Made by a program: the position numbers and the translations under genes. From assembly GCF_002148795.1 (NCBI RefSeq), contig NZ_MPOB01000006.1, positions 1 to 64,000 on the forward strand: DNA of 64,000 nt, read 5' to 3'. The notes under the pieces are model-generated. The model made no database searches. It saw nothing but the letters and a program-made list of their open reading frames with translations, and had not been told where the DNA came from. Of this stretch, positions 18,204 through 27,246 are shown piece by piece. Position 1 is the stretch's first letter; each line of letters begins with the position of its first letter. Origin of the DNA: Oceanibaculum nanhaiense (GTDB lineage: Bacteria > Pseudomonadota > Alphaproteobacteria > Oceanibaculales > Oceanibaculaceae).

Positions 18204-19097
18204 TTAGGGTCCGTTATAATGCACGCGCCCGAAACCGCTGACATCGTAACCGCCAAGCTGCGCCGCCCGGTCCGCGAAGTCCGGCGTACGGCAGAAGCTT
18301 AAGAAGGCCTGCACCGGCGCCGAAAACCAGCTGCGCCGCCAGACCGCGAGGTCGAAGCGTTCGCGCACCAGCGGCACGAAGCCCAGCCGGTACTGTGCCG
18401 CCACGGACGCAAGCCCGAGCCCGGCATCCGCCTGCCCTTCCAGCACGGCCAGCGCCACATCCTGTTCGCTGCGCGCCGGCCTCAGCCGCTCATAGGCGTC
18501 GGGCGCCAGCCCCGCCGCCGCCGCCAGCCGGTCGAACAGCAGCTGTGTGCCGGCCTCCGGCTGGCGCGGCACGGTACGGCAGCCTGCCAGGTCGGCGATG
18601 CCAGCGATCTTGCGGGGATTGCCAGCGGGCACGATCAGCCCGCGCTCGCGCCACGCCCATTCCATCAGCACCACCGGCATGGCCGGCATCCGCGCCTCGA
18701 TCAGATGGCGATTCCAGCCCTCCGCTTCCGGCGCTGGCACATGCATGCCACACAGCACGCCCTCGCGCCGGGCAAAGCGGTCGAACCCGTCCAGACTGCC
18801 ATCGAAGAAGGACGCCATACCGGAGCCCGATTCGCGCAAGGCCCAGTCCAGCAGCGGGTCATGGCTGCCCAGCGCCACCACCGGCGGGTCCGGCAGCGCC
18901 AGCCCGTCCTCGCCCAGCTCCGTCCGCCGGGACAGCCAGGAGATCACCAGCGCCTTCGGGAACAGCAGCTTGCCGGTCACCCGCGTGAAAGGCACCTCGT
19001 TGGCGGCCGCCATCTCGTAGATCTTGCGCTCCTTCACGCGCAGGATATCGGCCAGCTCCTTGGTGGTCAGGAATTCGAGCGGTTCGACGATCTTCAT
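18204..19097 (-). CDS. HTH regulator with PBP-like (molybdate-type) sensor domain
   Basis: A 297-residue protein. Residues about 8-60 are an excisionase/MerR-like helix-turn-helix (LTTKELADILRVKERKIYEM). Residues about 75-290 form a periplasmic-binding-protein-like domain of the kind used as a cytoplasmic ligand sensor in ModE-related and molybdopterin-linked regulators (family-level knowledge). I chose the ATG at 19097, with AAGGA four bases upstream, over one at 19118. There are no molybdate transport or molybdoenzyme genes nearby, so the regulon is not evident. Confidence 0.82.
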   Translation of the reverse strand: MKIVEPLEFLTTKELADILRVKERKIYEMAAANEVPFTRVTGKLLFPKALVISWLSRRTELGEDGLALPDPPVVALGSHDPLLDWALRESGSGMASFFDGSLDGFDRFARREGVLCGMHVPAPEAEGWNRHLIEARMPAMPVVLMEWAWRERGLIVPAGNPRKIAGIADLAGCRTVPRQPEAGTQLLFDRLAAAAGLAPDAYERLRPARSEQDVALAVLEGQADAGLGLASVAAQYRLGFVPLVRERFDLAVWRRSWFSAPVQAFLSFCRTPDFADRAAQLGGYDVSGFGRVHYNGP

Positions 19098-19208
19098 GCA
19101 GTCCTTCAGTTCAGACACCGGGTAGCCGCAACAGCCTTAGCCACCGACAGGCGTCGATGATCTTACCTGACCGCCAGATCGGCAAGCCAAACCGGTTCGC
19201 GCTGGACA

Positions 19209-20012
19209 TCACCCCAGAATATTGAAGCCGCCATCGACATAATGGATGCCGCCGGTCATCGCCTTCGCACCGTCGCCGACCAGGAAGGCGGCCAGCGCAC
19301 CGACATCCCCGATGGTCACCAGCGCATGCTGCGGCGCTTTCGCGGCGGCGCGCTCCAGCAACTCGTCGAACCGGTCGAGGCCGGAGGCCGCGCGCGTGCG
19401 CAGCGGGCCGGGCGACAGCGCATGCACGCGGATGCCTGACCGGCCCAGCTCCGCCGCCATATAGCGTGCCGACGATTCCAGCGCCGCCTTCACCGGCCCC
19501 ATCATATTGTAATGTTCGACCACCTTCTCCGCCCCGAAGAAGCTGACGGTCAGCAGCGTGCCACCGTCGCGCATCAGCGGTTCGGCCAGACGGGCGCAGC
19601 GGATGAAGGAATGGCAGGAGACGTCCATCGCCATGGAGAAGCCGTCGCGTGAGCAGTCGGTGACACGGCCGTGCAGATCCTCGCGCGGCGCATAGGCGAT
19701 GGAATGCAGTACAAAATCCAGCCCGCCCCAGCGCTGGCCGATAGCCTCGAACACCGCTTCAAGCTGGCCGTCCTCGCGCACGTCGCAGGGCAGGTAGATG
19801 TCGGCGCCCAGCGCCTCGGCCAGCGGTGCGGTGAAGTCGCGCGTGCGCTCGTTCAGATAGGTCAGGGCCAGGTCGGCGCCCGCCGCGCGGAAGGCTGCGG
19901 CGCAGCCATAGGCGATGGAACTGTCATTCGCCACGCCCAGCACCAGGCCACGCTTACCTGACAGTATATTTTCGGCGGGCAATGCGCCCGGATTGCCATT
20001 CTGCTCGGTCAT
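19209..20012 (-). CDS. fabI: Enoyl-[acyl-carrier-protein] reductase (NADH)
   Basis: A 267-residue FabI-type SDR for the last reduction of fatty-acid elongation. The N-terminal LVLGVANDSSIAYG cofactor loop and the catalytic Y-x6-K in HYNMMGPVKAALE are present. The sequence departs somewhat from typical FabI, for example SFFGAEKVV where SYYGAEKV is usual, so it may be a second isozyme. It stands alone, 73 bp upstream of the end of the response regulator gene and on the same strand. Confidence 0.88.
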   Translation of the reverse strand: MTEQNGNPGALPAENILSGKRGLVLGVANDSSIAYGCAAAFRAAGADLALTYLNERTRDFTAPLAEALGADIYLPCDVREDGQLEAVFEAIGQRWGGLDFVLHSIAYAPREDLHGRVTDCSRDGFSMAMDVSCHSFIRCARLAEPLMRDGGTLLTVSFFGAEKVVEHYNMMGPVKAALESSARYMAAELGRSGIRVHALSPGPLRTRAASGLDRFDELLERAAAKAPQHALVTIGDVGALAAFLVGDGAKAMTGGIHYVDGGFNILG

Positions 20013-20085
20013 CAGACCACCCTTCCGGTTCCGTTACCGAAGGCTAGCAGATTCATCCGACCGAAAAATGACGCAACGCAAAAAA

Positions 20086-21147
20086 TTAAGGGAGAGGGTG
20101 TTCGGCGCGTATCTGCATGATCTCCGGCAGGGCATCCATGAACACGGCCAGCAATGCCGGATCGAAATGCGCCCCGGCCTGATTTTGCATGTAGTCCACA
20201 GCCGCCTCGACCGGCCATGCCTTCTTGTAGGGCCGTTCCGAGGTCAGGGCGTCGAACACATCCGCCATCGCCACGATGCGGCCTTCCATCGGGATCGCCT
20301 CCCCGGCAAGGCCATTGGGATAACCGGAACCGTCCCATTTCTCGTGATGGCTGAGCGCGATGGAGCGTCCCAGCACCAGCAGGTCGGTATCGCTGTCCGA
20401 CAGGATATCGGCGCCGATATCGACATGGGTCTTCATGATCTCCCACTCCTCGGGCGTGAGCTTGCCCGGCTTTAGCAAAATCTGGTCGGGAATGCCGATC
20501 TTGCCGATATCGTGCATCGGGCTGGCATGCAGCATCAGCTCGCAATCCTCCGACGCCCAGCCGATCCGCTCAGCCAGCAGCGCCGATATCTTGCTCATCC
20601 TGAGGATATGATTGCCGGTCTCGTTGTCGCGGTACTCCGCGGCGCGGCCCAGCCGGCGCACCACCTGCAAGCGGATCTGATTCAGTTTCGTGGTGCGCTC
20701 CCGCACGATTTCCTGCAGCACGCGCTGCTGTTCGTGGGTAAAGCGAAGCGCGAGATGCGCCTCCATCAGGTTGCGCACCCGGGCCATCAGCTCGGCCCGC
20801 TCGAACGGTTTGGTCACATAGTCACGGGCGCCGGCCTTGAAGGCGCGCAGCATGAATTCCTGCGAGGATTGCGCGGTCAGCACGATGATCGGCGGCAGCA
20901 GCGGGTCTTTCAGCGCCTTCAGCGCCGCCATCACCGCATAACCATCCATGCTCGGCATGTTGATATCGAGCAGGATCAGCCCGGGACGGTTCGCCTTGTA
21001 GGCCGCCACCGCCTGCGTCGGGTCATCGAGCAGCACCAGCCCGCCATAACCCTCGCCGCGTAGCATTTTCTCCAGCAGCTTCAGGTTGGTCGGCTCATCG
21101 TCGATGGCCAGGATCGGCATCACCTTCAAATTAGAAAGCATCTTCAC
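20086..21147 (-). CDS. Response regulator with HD-GYP domain (cyclic di-GMP phosphodiesterase)
   Basis: A 353-residue two-domain regulator. The N-terminal receiver has phospho-Asp in LLDINMPSMDG and Lys in VTKPFE. A linker helix leads to an HD-GYP domain with HDIGKIGIPD and HHEKWDGSGYP, which is the full catalytic set for c-di-GMP hydrolysis. The start is GTG at 21147, overlapping the kinase stop as GTGA, with AAGGAG eight bases upstream; translation is therefore coupled to the upstream hybrid kinase. Signal input probably came from that kinase, which is now frameshifted. Confidence 0.9.
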   Translation of the reverse strand: MKMLSNLKVMPILAIDDEPTNLKLLEKMLRGEGYGGLVLLDDPTQAVAAYKANRPGLILLDINMPSMDGYAVMAALKALKDPLLPPIIVLTAQSSQEFMLRAFKAGARDYVTKPFERAELMARVRNLMEAHLALRFTHEQQRVLQEIVRERTTKLNQIRLQVVRRLGRAAEYRDNETGNHILRMSKISALLAERIGWASEDCELMLHASPMHDIGKIGIPDQILLKPGKLTPEEWEIMKTHVDIGADILSDSDTDLLVLGRSIALSHHEKWDGSGYPNGLAGEAIPMEGRIVAMADVFDALTSERPYKKAWPVEAAVDYMQNQAGAHFDPALLAVFMDALPEIMQIRAEHPLP

Positions 21148-22211
21148 GACGCACTCTCCTTTTTTCCGAGCCAACGCCCGAGCGTTTCCAGCAATGAATT
21201 GATGTCGATAGGCTTCGTCAGATACTCCTCGAATCCAGCGCCTCTGCCACGCTGGACATCCTTCTCCATCGCCGCCGCCGACAGGGCCAGCACGGGAATA
21301 TCCTGCGTCGCCGGGTCGGCCTTCAGCCGCGCCAGAACCTCCAGCCCGTTCATGCCGGGCATATTGATATCGAGCAGGATGACATCCGGCAGATGCACCT
21401 GCGCGAGATCGAGGCCGAGCGAGCCATTATAGGCCTCCAGCAGCGTCACCTGCGGATGCCGCACCAGCGCCTGGCGCACCAGCTTCAGATTGGCCGGATT
21501 ATCCTCGACATAGAGCACCGTGCCTTCCGGCAAAGCCCATTGCCGGCGCGGACTTTCCTCCAGTGATTGCGCCGCCGGCGGCTGTGCCGCCGCCAGTTTC
21601 GCCCCGGGCAGTTCGAACCAGAAGGTCGAGCCTGCCCCCGCACGGCTTTCCACGCCGATGCGACCTCCCATGCCCTCGATCAGACGCTTGGCGATCACCA
21701 GCCCAATACCCGTGCCCTCGATCTCGGTATTCTCCGCGCCCAGCCGGTTGAAAGGCGTGAAAAGCTGGTCCAGCTTCTCCGCCGGAATGCCGGCACCGGT
21801 ATCGGCAACGGCAATCCGGATCATGCCATCGCCACCCGGCAGCGCGGTCACCACGACGCTGCCCGAGCGGCGGTTATACTTCACCGCGTTGCTCAACAGA
21901 TTGACCAGCACCTGATTCAGCCGCGTGCGGTCGCCGCGCACGGCGATGGCGGACGGCTTGCGCGCGAATTGCACCGCGACATCCCGGCCCGCCGCCAGCG
22001 GCGTGACCAGCGATCCGCTTTCCGCGAACAGCTCGGCAAGGCCGACATCCTCGATCGACAGTTCGAGACGCCCGGATTCGATCCGTGCCAGATCCAGTAT
22101 CTCGTTAATAAGTTGCAGCAGATGCTGGCCGGACTTGCGGATCGTCCGCACGCTGTCCAGCTGATCCTCGGTCAGCCCTTCATCGATTTCCAGCACCTGG
22201 GCGAACCCCAT
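21144..22211 (-). CDS. C-terminal part of frameshifted hybrid histidine kinase (ATPase + receiver)
   Basis: This 355-residue frame begins at MGFAQVLEID, exactly where the kinase dimerisation helix would continue after the H box. It contains the rest of HisKA, the HATPase domain (NQVLVNLLSNAVKYN at about 99-113, VADTGAGIP, GTGIGLVIAKR) and a receiver domain (from about residue 231, phospho-Asp in LLDINMPGMNG). It lacks the phosphoacceptor His. It joins the upstream PAS-rich frame if one C of a seven-C tract (22223-22229) is removed. Whether this part is expressed alone is doubtful, as no clear ribosome site precedes it. Confidence 0.8.
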   Translation of the reverse strand: MGFAQVLEIDEGLTEDQLDSVRTIRKSGQHLLQLINEILDLARIESGRLELSIEDVGLAELFAESGSLVTPLAAGRDVAVQFARKPSAIAVRGDRTRLNQVLVNLLSNAVKYNRRSGSVVVTALPGGDGMIRIAVADTGAGIPAEKLDQLFTPFNRLGAENTEIEGTGIGLVIAKRLIEGMGGRIGVESRAGAGSTFWFELPGAKLAAAQPPAAQSLEESPRRQWALPEGTVLYVEDNPANLKLVRQALVRHPQVTLLEAYNGSLGLDLAQVHLPDVILLDINMPGMNGLEVLARLKADPATQDIPVLALSAAAMEKDVQRGRGAGFEEYLTKPIDINSLLETLGRWLGKKESAS

Positions 22212-23859
22212 GACCGCGTTCAGGGGGGGTACGCAACTCGTGGCTCATGCTCGACAGGAATTCGGACTTGGCGCGGCTGGCCGCCTCCGCCTGCTCTTTC
22301 GCGCGCACCATGTCGGTGACATCCTGGACGATGCCGACCGCAAACAAGGAGGTTCCATCCGGGGCAGGCTCGAAACGCGCCCGTTCGTGCACATGGCGTA
22401 CCATGCCATCGGGCAGTACGATGCGGTGCACCATGTCGTAGGTGCCAGTTTCCCTTGCCCTGGCAATGTGCCGCTTCAGCGCCTCCAGATCGTCCGGATG
22501 GACCATCTCGTAGAAATTCTCGATGGTCGGCCGGAAGGTCCGCGGATCCTTGCCGAAAATCTCGTACACGACCGGCGACCAGTAGATCGATCCGTCATTG
22601 CTGGCGATCTCCCAATTGCCGAGGCGGGCGATCTCCTGCGCCTGGCGCAGCAGGCCGCGCTCCTTCTCAAGAATGCGCTGGGCGTCTTTCCGCTCGGTAA
22701 TGTCCCGCAGCACGCCGACGAAGTGCGCTTCCTCGCCGATCCTGATCTCCGTCACCGTGATTTCCAGCGGGAAGACTGACCCATCCTTGCGCAATCCCGG
22801 CATTTCCAGGGAGCGGCCGATGATCTTTTCATGACCGGTTTCGGCATAGCGCCGCAGGTACCCATCATGGTGCTTGCCGTGCGCTTCCGGCATCAGCATT
22901 CTGACATTCCCGCCGAGCAGTTCCTCCTGCGCGTAGCCGAAAATCTGCTGCATCGCCGGGTTGATCTCGATGATGCATCCGCGCGCATCGATGACCACGA
23001 CGCCGGAGACAACGGAATCCACGATATCCTTGAAAGACTTCAGCTTTTCCTGCAGCGCCCGGCGCCGGGTTATGTCCTGGATCGCCCCCATCAGCCGGCG
23101 CGGCTTGCCGGTGTCATCCCGCACCACATCCGCCTTGGCAAGAATCCAGCGAACGGTTCCGTCCGGCCAGATACAGCGATGCTCGATATACAGCGCCTCG
23201 CCCCTGGAAATGCAGTTCCGGACCGCCGCAAGCACCATCTCGCGGTCGTCGGGATGGATCGCCGTCAGAAGATTGTCGTAGTTCGCCTCGAGCGACCCGT
23301 AGGGATGGCCAAACAACTCCGATACATTGGGTGTCCAGAACATCTCGCCGGTTTCCAGGTCGCGGTCCCAGTTGCCGATATTCGCCTTTTCCAGGCCGGA
23401 CTGTAGGCGCTGCACCGCCCATTTCAGATGGCTTATATCCGTTCCGACAGACAGAATGCGATGGCCCTGTTCCGGGTCGCCCTCGTAAGAGAGGATGGCG
23501 CAGTTCAGCCAGAGAGGGTTTCCATCCTTCTTTCGGATACAGATTTCGCCGTGCCAGCTTTCGCCGGCAGCGACCTTGTCCCGGATCTGCCGATACAGGG
23601 TTGGGTGTTCTCCGGATATGAACGTCTGGAAATTCCGCCCCAGCAGTTCCTCTTGGGCAAAGCCGCTCGCCGCGCAGAATCTGTCGTTTACGTCGATGAT
23701 GACGCCATCACGGTCCGTAACGCTCACCAGCGCATGCATGTCCAGCACGTGGGATACTTGCACATGCTGCTGGTGCGCAAACGGGGATACCGCCAAAGCT
23801 GGAGACACTGCATCGCCCCCATCGCACCAATCGCTCTCACCAAGACGGGCCACGGCCAC
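22180..23859 (-). CDS. N-terminal part of frameshifted hybrid histidine kinase (four PAS domains + H box)
   Basis: A 559-residue frame with four PAS/PAC modules in a row (about residues 42-145, 155-270, 280-395 and 405-520). It ends in the kinase H box SSMSHELRTP and then goes out of frame for 14 residues to a stop. The true product would be a soluble kinase of about 904 residues with receiver. The start is one of two GTG codons (23859 or 23853); the GAGGT ribosome site fits the second better. The break falls directly after the phosphoacceptor His. It could be a sequencing error, a phase-variable tract, or a dead gene. Confidence 0.82.
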   Translation of the reverse strand: MAVARLGESDWCDGGDAVSPALAVSPFAHQQHVQVSHVLDMHALVSVTDRDGVIIDVNDRFCAASGFAQEELLGRNFQTFISGEHPTLYRQIRDKVAAGESWHGEICIRKKDGNPLWLNCAILSYEGDPEQGHRILSVGTDISHLKWAVQRLQSGLEKANIGNWDRDLETGEMFWTPNVSELFGHPYGSLEANYDNLLTAIHPDDREMVLAAVRNCISRGEALYIEHRCIWPDGTVRWILAKADVVRDDTGKPRRLMGAIQDITRRRALQEKLKSFKDIVDSVVSGVVVIDARGCIIEINPAMQQIFGYAQEELLGGNVRMLMPEAHGKHHDGYLRRYAETGHEKIIGRSLEMPGLRKDGSVFPLEITVTEIRIGEEAHFVGVLRDITERKDAQRILEKERGLLRQAQEIARLGNWEIASNDGSIYWSPVVYEIFGKDPRTFRPTIENFYEMVHPDDLEALKRHIARARETGTYDMVHRIVLPDGMVRHVHERARFEPAPDGTSLFAVGIVQDVTDMVRAKEQAEAASRAKSEFLSSMSHELRTPPERGHGVRPGAGNR

Positions 23860-23920
23860 ACCTCTTCAAATTTCATAAAAAGCAATATGATCTTTGGACA
23901 TTAAAAATCGATTAAGCCCA

Positions 23921-23936
23921 CAGCGGATTACCGCTG
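23921..23936. repeat. Short perfect inverted repeat in divergent promoter region
   Basis: CAGCGG-ATTA-CCGCTG lies between the divergent hybrid kinase and DUF2946 genes. It could be a regulator site or a small hairpin. No regulator can be named. Confidence 0.5.
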
Positions 23937-23957
23937 GCCCGAAAATGCATTGAGAAA

Positions 23958-24461
23958 ATGCGTCGGGAATTTCGTTTGGCAAGGTGGACCACCACCTCTA
24001 GAGTGCGCCGGCGTTTGCGGGGAAAGACCGGCTTGAACAAGGGCTTGCAGAACAGAAAAGCACGTGCCGACCAGCCGTGGCGGTTGCTGACCGCCGCGCT
24101 GCTGGTGGTGACGCTGTTCACGCAGTCACTGCTGCCCTTCTTCTATGCCGCCGAGGCCAGGGCCAGCCAGCTGGAAGGGCGGGCAAGCGTCGCGGGACAG
24201 ACGCTCATGGTCTGTACCGCCGAGGGCTACAAGCTCATCCGCGCCGGCGATGCGGCTGACCCCGGCGACAGCGGCAGCGTTCTGCACTGCCCGCTCTGCC
24301 TTGGCGCGCAGCACCTCGCCATTCTGCCGCCGCCGTCCCCGAACGCCCTTCCCGCGCTTAGCGAAACCGCGCTCCGGCTGCGCCCGGCCCCTGAGGCCGG
24401 CCGCCCTGCCGATATCGCGCTGCGTTGGCCGGAAGCCCGCGCCCCGCCCGCCATCGTCTGA
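23958..24461 (+). CDS. DUF2946-like membrane-anchored protein
   Basis: A protein of up to 167 residues: a basic N-terminus, one hydrophobic helix (about 42-60, RLLTAALLVVTLFTQSLL) and a CPLC motif preceded by His (LHCPLCLGAQH). These features match the DUF2946 family found with copper genes. The start is uncertain; GTG at about 24003 or TTG at about 24033 would give a shorter, more usual signal-anchor. It heads a likely operon with YcnI and a TonB receptor, which points to metal handling in the envelope. Function is inferred from context only. Confidence 0.7.
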   Translation: MRREFRLARWTTTSRVRRRLRGKTGLNKGLQNRKARADQPWRLLTAALLVVTLFTQSLLPFFYAAEARASQLEGRASVAGQTLMVCTAEGYKLIRAGDAADPGDSGSVLHCPLCLGAQHLAILPPPSPNALPALSETALRLRPAPEAGRPADIALRWPEARAPPAIV

Positions 24462-24539
24462 TCGACATGAACATCACAACAAGGCGCCGGCTTCGATAAA
24501 GCCGCGCGCCGTCGATCTCATACGATGGAGTTAATCCTC

Positions 24540-25076
24540 ATGCGTAACGCATTCCGCGTCGCGGCACTCTGTGCTGCGACCGCCGCCGGTATTTCGGCGG
24601 CATCTGCTCATGCCGTGGTGGAGCCGAAACAGGCGCCCGCCGGCAGCTACCAGAAAGTCACTGTCCGCATCACCCATGGCTGTGACGGCGCCGCGACCAA
24701 CAAGATCATCGTCGTGCTGCCCGAGGGCATCCTGACCGCCCGCCCGCAGGCCAAGCCGGGCTGGCAGGTCGAGTTCCTGAAGGAGAAGCTGGCCGAACCG
24801 GTGCCCGCCGGCCACGGCAAGATGCTATCCGAACGGATCGTGCAGGTGATCTGGAGCGGCAACAGCCTGCCGGACTGGCAGTTCGATGAGTTCGCCCTCT
24901 CCGTAAAGCTGCCGGCCGGTACAGCCGGCACCCCCCTGCCCTTCGTGACCGTCCAGGAATGCGATGGCGGCAAATCCTGGCACTGGAGCGCCGAGCCGGG
25001 CACCCACACCCATTCGCATGGCGAACACATGCAGATGGGCCCCGCCCCCGTGCTGCGCCTGACAGAAGGCAAGTAG
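24540..25076 (+). CDS. YcnI/DUF1775 family periplasmic copper-binding protein
   Basis: A 178-residue secreted protein. The signal peptide ends at SAASA, so the mature chain starts HAVVEPKQAPAG with an N-terminal His, the copper ligand of the YcnI family. The conserved GWQVEF and IVQVIWSG tryptophans follow. A His-rich tail (HTHSHGEHMQM, near residues 155-170) adds metal ligands. I chose the ATG at 24540, with GGAG nine bases upstream. It sits between the DUF2946 gene and a TonB receptor starting 4 bp later, so copper delivery or acquisition is the best guess. Confidence 0.87.
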   Translation: MRNAFRVAALCAATAAGISAASAHAVVEPKQAPAGSYQKVTVRITHGCDGAATNKIIVVLPEGILTARPQAKPGWQVEFLKEKLAEPVPAGHGKMLSERIVQVIWSGNSLPDWQFDEFALSVKLPAGTAGTPLPFVTVQECDGGKSWHWSAEPGTHTHSHGEHMQMGPAPVLRLTEGK

Positions 25077-25080
25077 GATC

Positions 25081-27159
25081 ATGAACCGCACTTACCGCAG
25101 CCTCCTCCTGGCCGGCGCGATGGCGCTCGCCGGGACCGAAACGCTCGCCCAGACCCAGACGCAGACCCAGACCCTGTCGCCCATCCGCATCGAGGTTCCA
25201 GCACCTGCCCAGCGCCTGACCCAGCCGTCGGCGGAACAGGCAAGGCAGAAGATTGAGCAGGTACCCGGCGGTGTCGATCTGGTGCCCGCCGAGGAATTCC
25301 GCGAAGGCCGCGCCGCAACGCTGAAGGATGCGCTGGACTATGTGCCGGGTATCTTCATCCAACCCAAGTTCGGCGAGGATTCCCGCCTGTCGATCCGTGG
25401 CTCCGGCCTTGCCCGCAACTTCCACCTGCGCGGCGTGAAGCTCCTGCAGGACGGTGTGCCGGTGAGTCTGGCCGACGGCAGCGGCGACTTCCAGGAGATC
25501 GATCCGCTGAACATCGACTATATCGAGGTGTTCAAGGGCGCCAACGCGCTGCGCTACGGCTCGACGGCGCTGGGCGGGGCGATCAATGTCCACACCCCCA
25601 CCGGCCGCGACCTGGCCAACACCAAGGGGGGTGTGCTGACCCGTGCCGAGATCGGCAGCGATGGCTATCGCCGGGGCCAGATTGCCGGCGGCAAGTACGG
25701 CGCGGACTGGGACGCCTATGCCACCCTCACCACCATCCAGCAGGATGGCTACCGCGACCATACCGAACAGAACAACATCCGCTTCAACAGCAATATCGGC
25801 CTGCGCCTGTCGGACCGCGCCGAGACCCGGTTCTTCATCGCCTATAACGATATCGACCAGCAGATCGCCGGCTCGGTCTCGCGCGACCAGGCGCTGAACG
25901 ATCCCCGGCGTGCCGCCGCCGGCAATCTGGCGCTGGATTACAAGCGCGACATCGAATCGATCCGGCTGGGCAACCGGACGTCCATCGCGCTGGAGGACGG
26001 CACCGCCAGCTTCGGCGGCTACGTCGTCAGCCGCGAGCTGATCCACCCGATCTTCCAGGTACTGGACAACACTGTCCTGGATTACGGCGTGTTCGGCGAA
26101 TACGAGACCGACGGCCAAGCCTTCGGCATGAAGCAGGAATATCTGGTCGGCCTGCAGCTCGGTCGGGGCACCAACGACAATCTGCGCTACGCCAACGTCT
26201 CCGGCCAGAAGGGCGCGCTGCGCTACCAGTCCGAGGATACGGCGCAAAATGCCGACCTGTATGGCGAGGCCCGCACCTGGGTGCGCTCCGACCTTGCCGT
26301 CATCCTGGCGGCGCAGGCCGGCTATGGCACGCGCGAGGTTGAGGACAAGTTCCTCTCCGACGGCGATGCCAGCTTCGACAAGAGCTTCACCAGCTTCAAC
26401 CCGCGTCTCGGCCTGCTGTGGCAGGCAGCACCGGACTGGCAGCTCTTCGGCAATCTGTCGCGCAGCACGGAACTGCCGACGCTGAGCGACCTCAGCCCGA
26501 CCGCCACCGCGCAGATCGGCGCTGTCGATCCGCAGACCGCCGTGACGCTGGAGATCGGCACCCGCGGCAGCCATGGTCGCCTCACCTGGGATGTGGCGGT
26601 CTATCGCGCCTGGATGAAGGATGAAATCCAGTATTTCACCGCACCGAACGGCCAGAGCTACGCCCAGAACGCCGACAGCACCATCCATCAGGGGCTGGAG
26701 CTGGGGCTGGATGTCCGCCTGCTGGACGATCTGTTCGCCCCCGCCGGCGGTGACAGCCTGACCCTGCGCCAGGCCTATACCTTCAGCGACTTCCACTTCG
26801 ACGGCGACGCCGTCTATGGCGACAACAAGCTGCCGGGCGCGCCGCGCCATTATTATCGGGCGGAGCTGCGCTACGACCATCCGGCGGGATTCTATGTCGG
26901 GCCGAATGTCGAATGGGTGCCGGAAGCCTATTACGTCGATAACGCCAACACGACCGAGACCGTATCCTATGCGCTGCTCGGCCTGAAAGCGGGCTACAAC
27001 GACCCGGCCGGCTGGTCGCTGTTCATCGATGGCCGCAACCTGACCGACGAACGCTATATCGCCTCGGCCAGCGTCTCGACCACCGCCACCCCCGCCTCGG
27101 CGGTGTTCGAGCCGGGCTTCGGCCGGGCCGTCTATGCCGGCGTGCAGGTGCGCTGGTAA
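25081..27159 (+). CDS. TonB-dependent receptor, probable metal or metallophore importer
   Basis: A 692-residue outer-membrane receptor with signal peptide (about 1-23), a QTQTQTQT repeat (direct DNA repeat) in the mature N-terminus, a plug with LSIRGSGLARNFHLRG and VFKGANALRYGSTALGGAIN, and a barrel ending VYAGVQVRW. FecA-like receptors share this arrangement. It starts 4 bp after the YcnI gene and is surely cotranscribed, so copper or a copper chelate is a reasonable cargo; iron siderophores remain possible. A GC-rich hairpin follows the stop. Confidence 0.88.
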   Translation: MNRTYRSLLLAGAMALAGTETLAQTQTQTQTLSPIRIEVPAPAQRLTQPSAEQARQKIEQVPGGVDLVPAEEFREGRAATLKDALDYVPGIFIQPKFGEDSRLSIRGSGLARNFHLRGVKLLQDGVPVSLADGSGDFQEIDPLNIDYIEVFKGANALRYGSTALGGAINVHTPTGRDLANTKGGVLTRAEIGSDGYRRGQIAGGKYGADWDAYATLTTIQQDGYRDHTEQNNIRFNSNIGLRLSDRAETRFFIAYNDIDQQIAGSVSRDQALNDPRRAAAGNLALDYKRDIESIRLGNRTSIALEDGTASFGGYVVSRELIHPIFQVLDNTVLDYGVFGEYETDGQAFGMKQEYLVGLQLGRGTNDNLRYANVSGQKGALRYQSEDTAQNADLYGEARTWVRSDLAVILAAQAGYGTREVEDKFLSDGDASFDKSFTSFNPRLGLLWQAAPDWQLFGNLSRSTELPTLSDLSPTATAQIGAVDPQTAVTLEIGTRGSHGRLTWDVAVYRAWMKDEIQYFTAPNGQSYAQNADSTIHQGLELGLDVRLLDDLFAPAGGDSLTLRQAYTFSDFHFDGDAVYGDNKLPGAPRHYYRAELRYDHPAGFYVGPNVEWVPEAYYVDNANTTETVSYALLGLKAGYNDPAGWSLFIDGRNLTDERYIASASVSTTATPASAVFEPGFGRAVYAGVQVRW

Positions 27160-27173
27160 CTCGTCCATGCTTC

Positions 27174-27201
27174 GGCCGTCCCCGAACCATCGGGGGCGGC
27201 C
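27174..27201 (+). terminator. GC-rich hairpin after the TonB receptor gene
   Basis: A twelve-pair stem GGCCGTCCCCGA/TCGGGGGCGGCC (one G-U pair) with loop ACCA begins 14 bp after the stop codon. There is no T-run, so it is a weak intrinsic terminator or an mRNA 3'-end stabiliser. Confidence 0.5.
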
Positions 27202-27246
27202 AGGCCTCTATTGTAAGACGGATTTTGCCGCTACAGTCCGTCTCCC

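Noticed and set aside
18060-18302. 80-codon plus-strand frame over the candidate sRNA
   Set aside because: It runs straight through a strong terminator and into the regulator gene on the other strand; no ribosome site.
24706-27168. 820-codon open frame on the minus strand
   Set aside because: It is antisense to the YcnI and TonB receptor genes; long shadow frames are expected in GC-rich DNA. Its sequence is low-complexity and matches no family.
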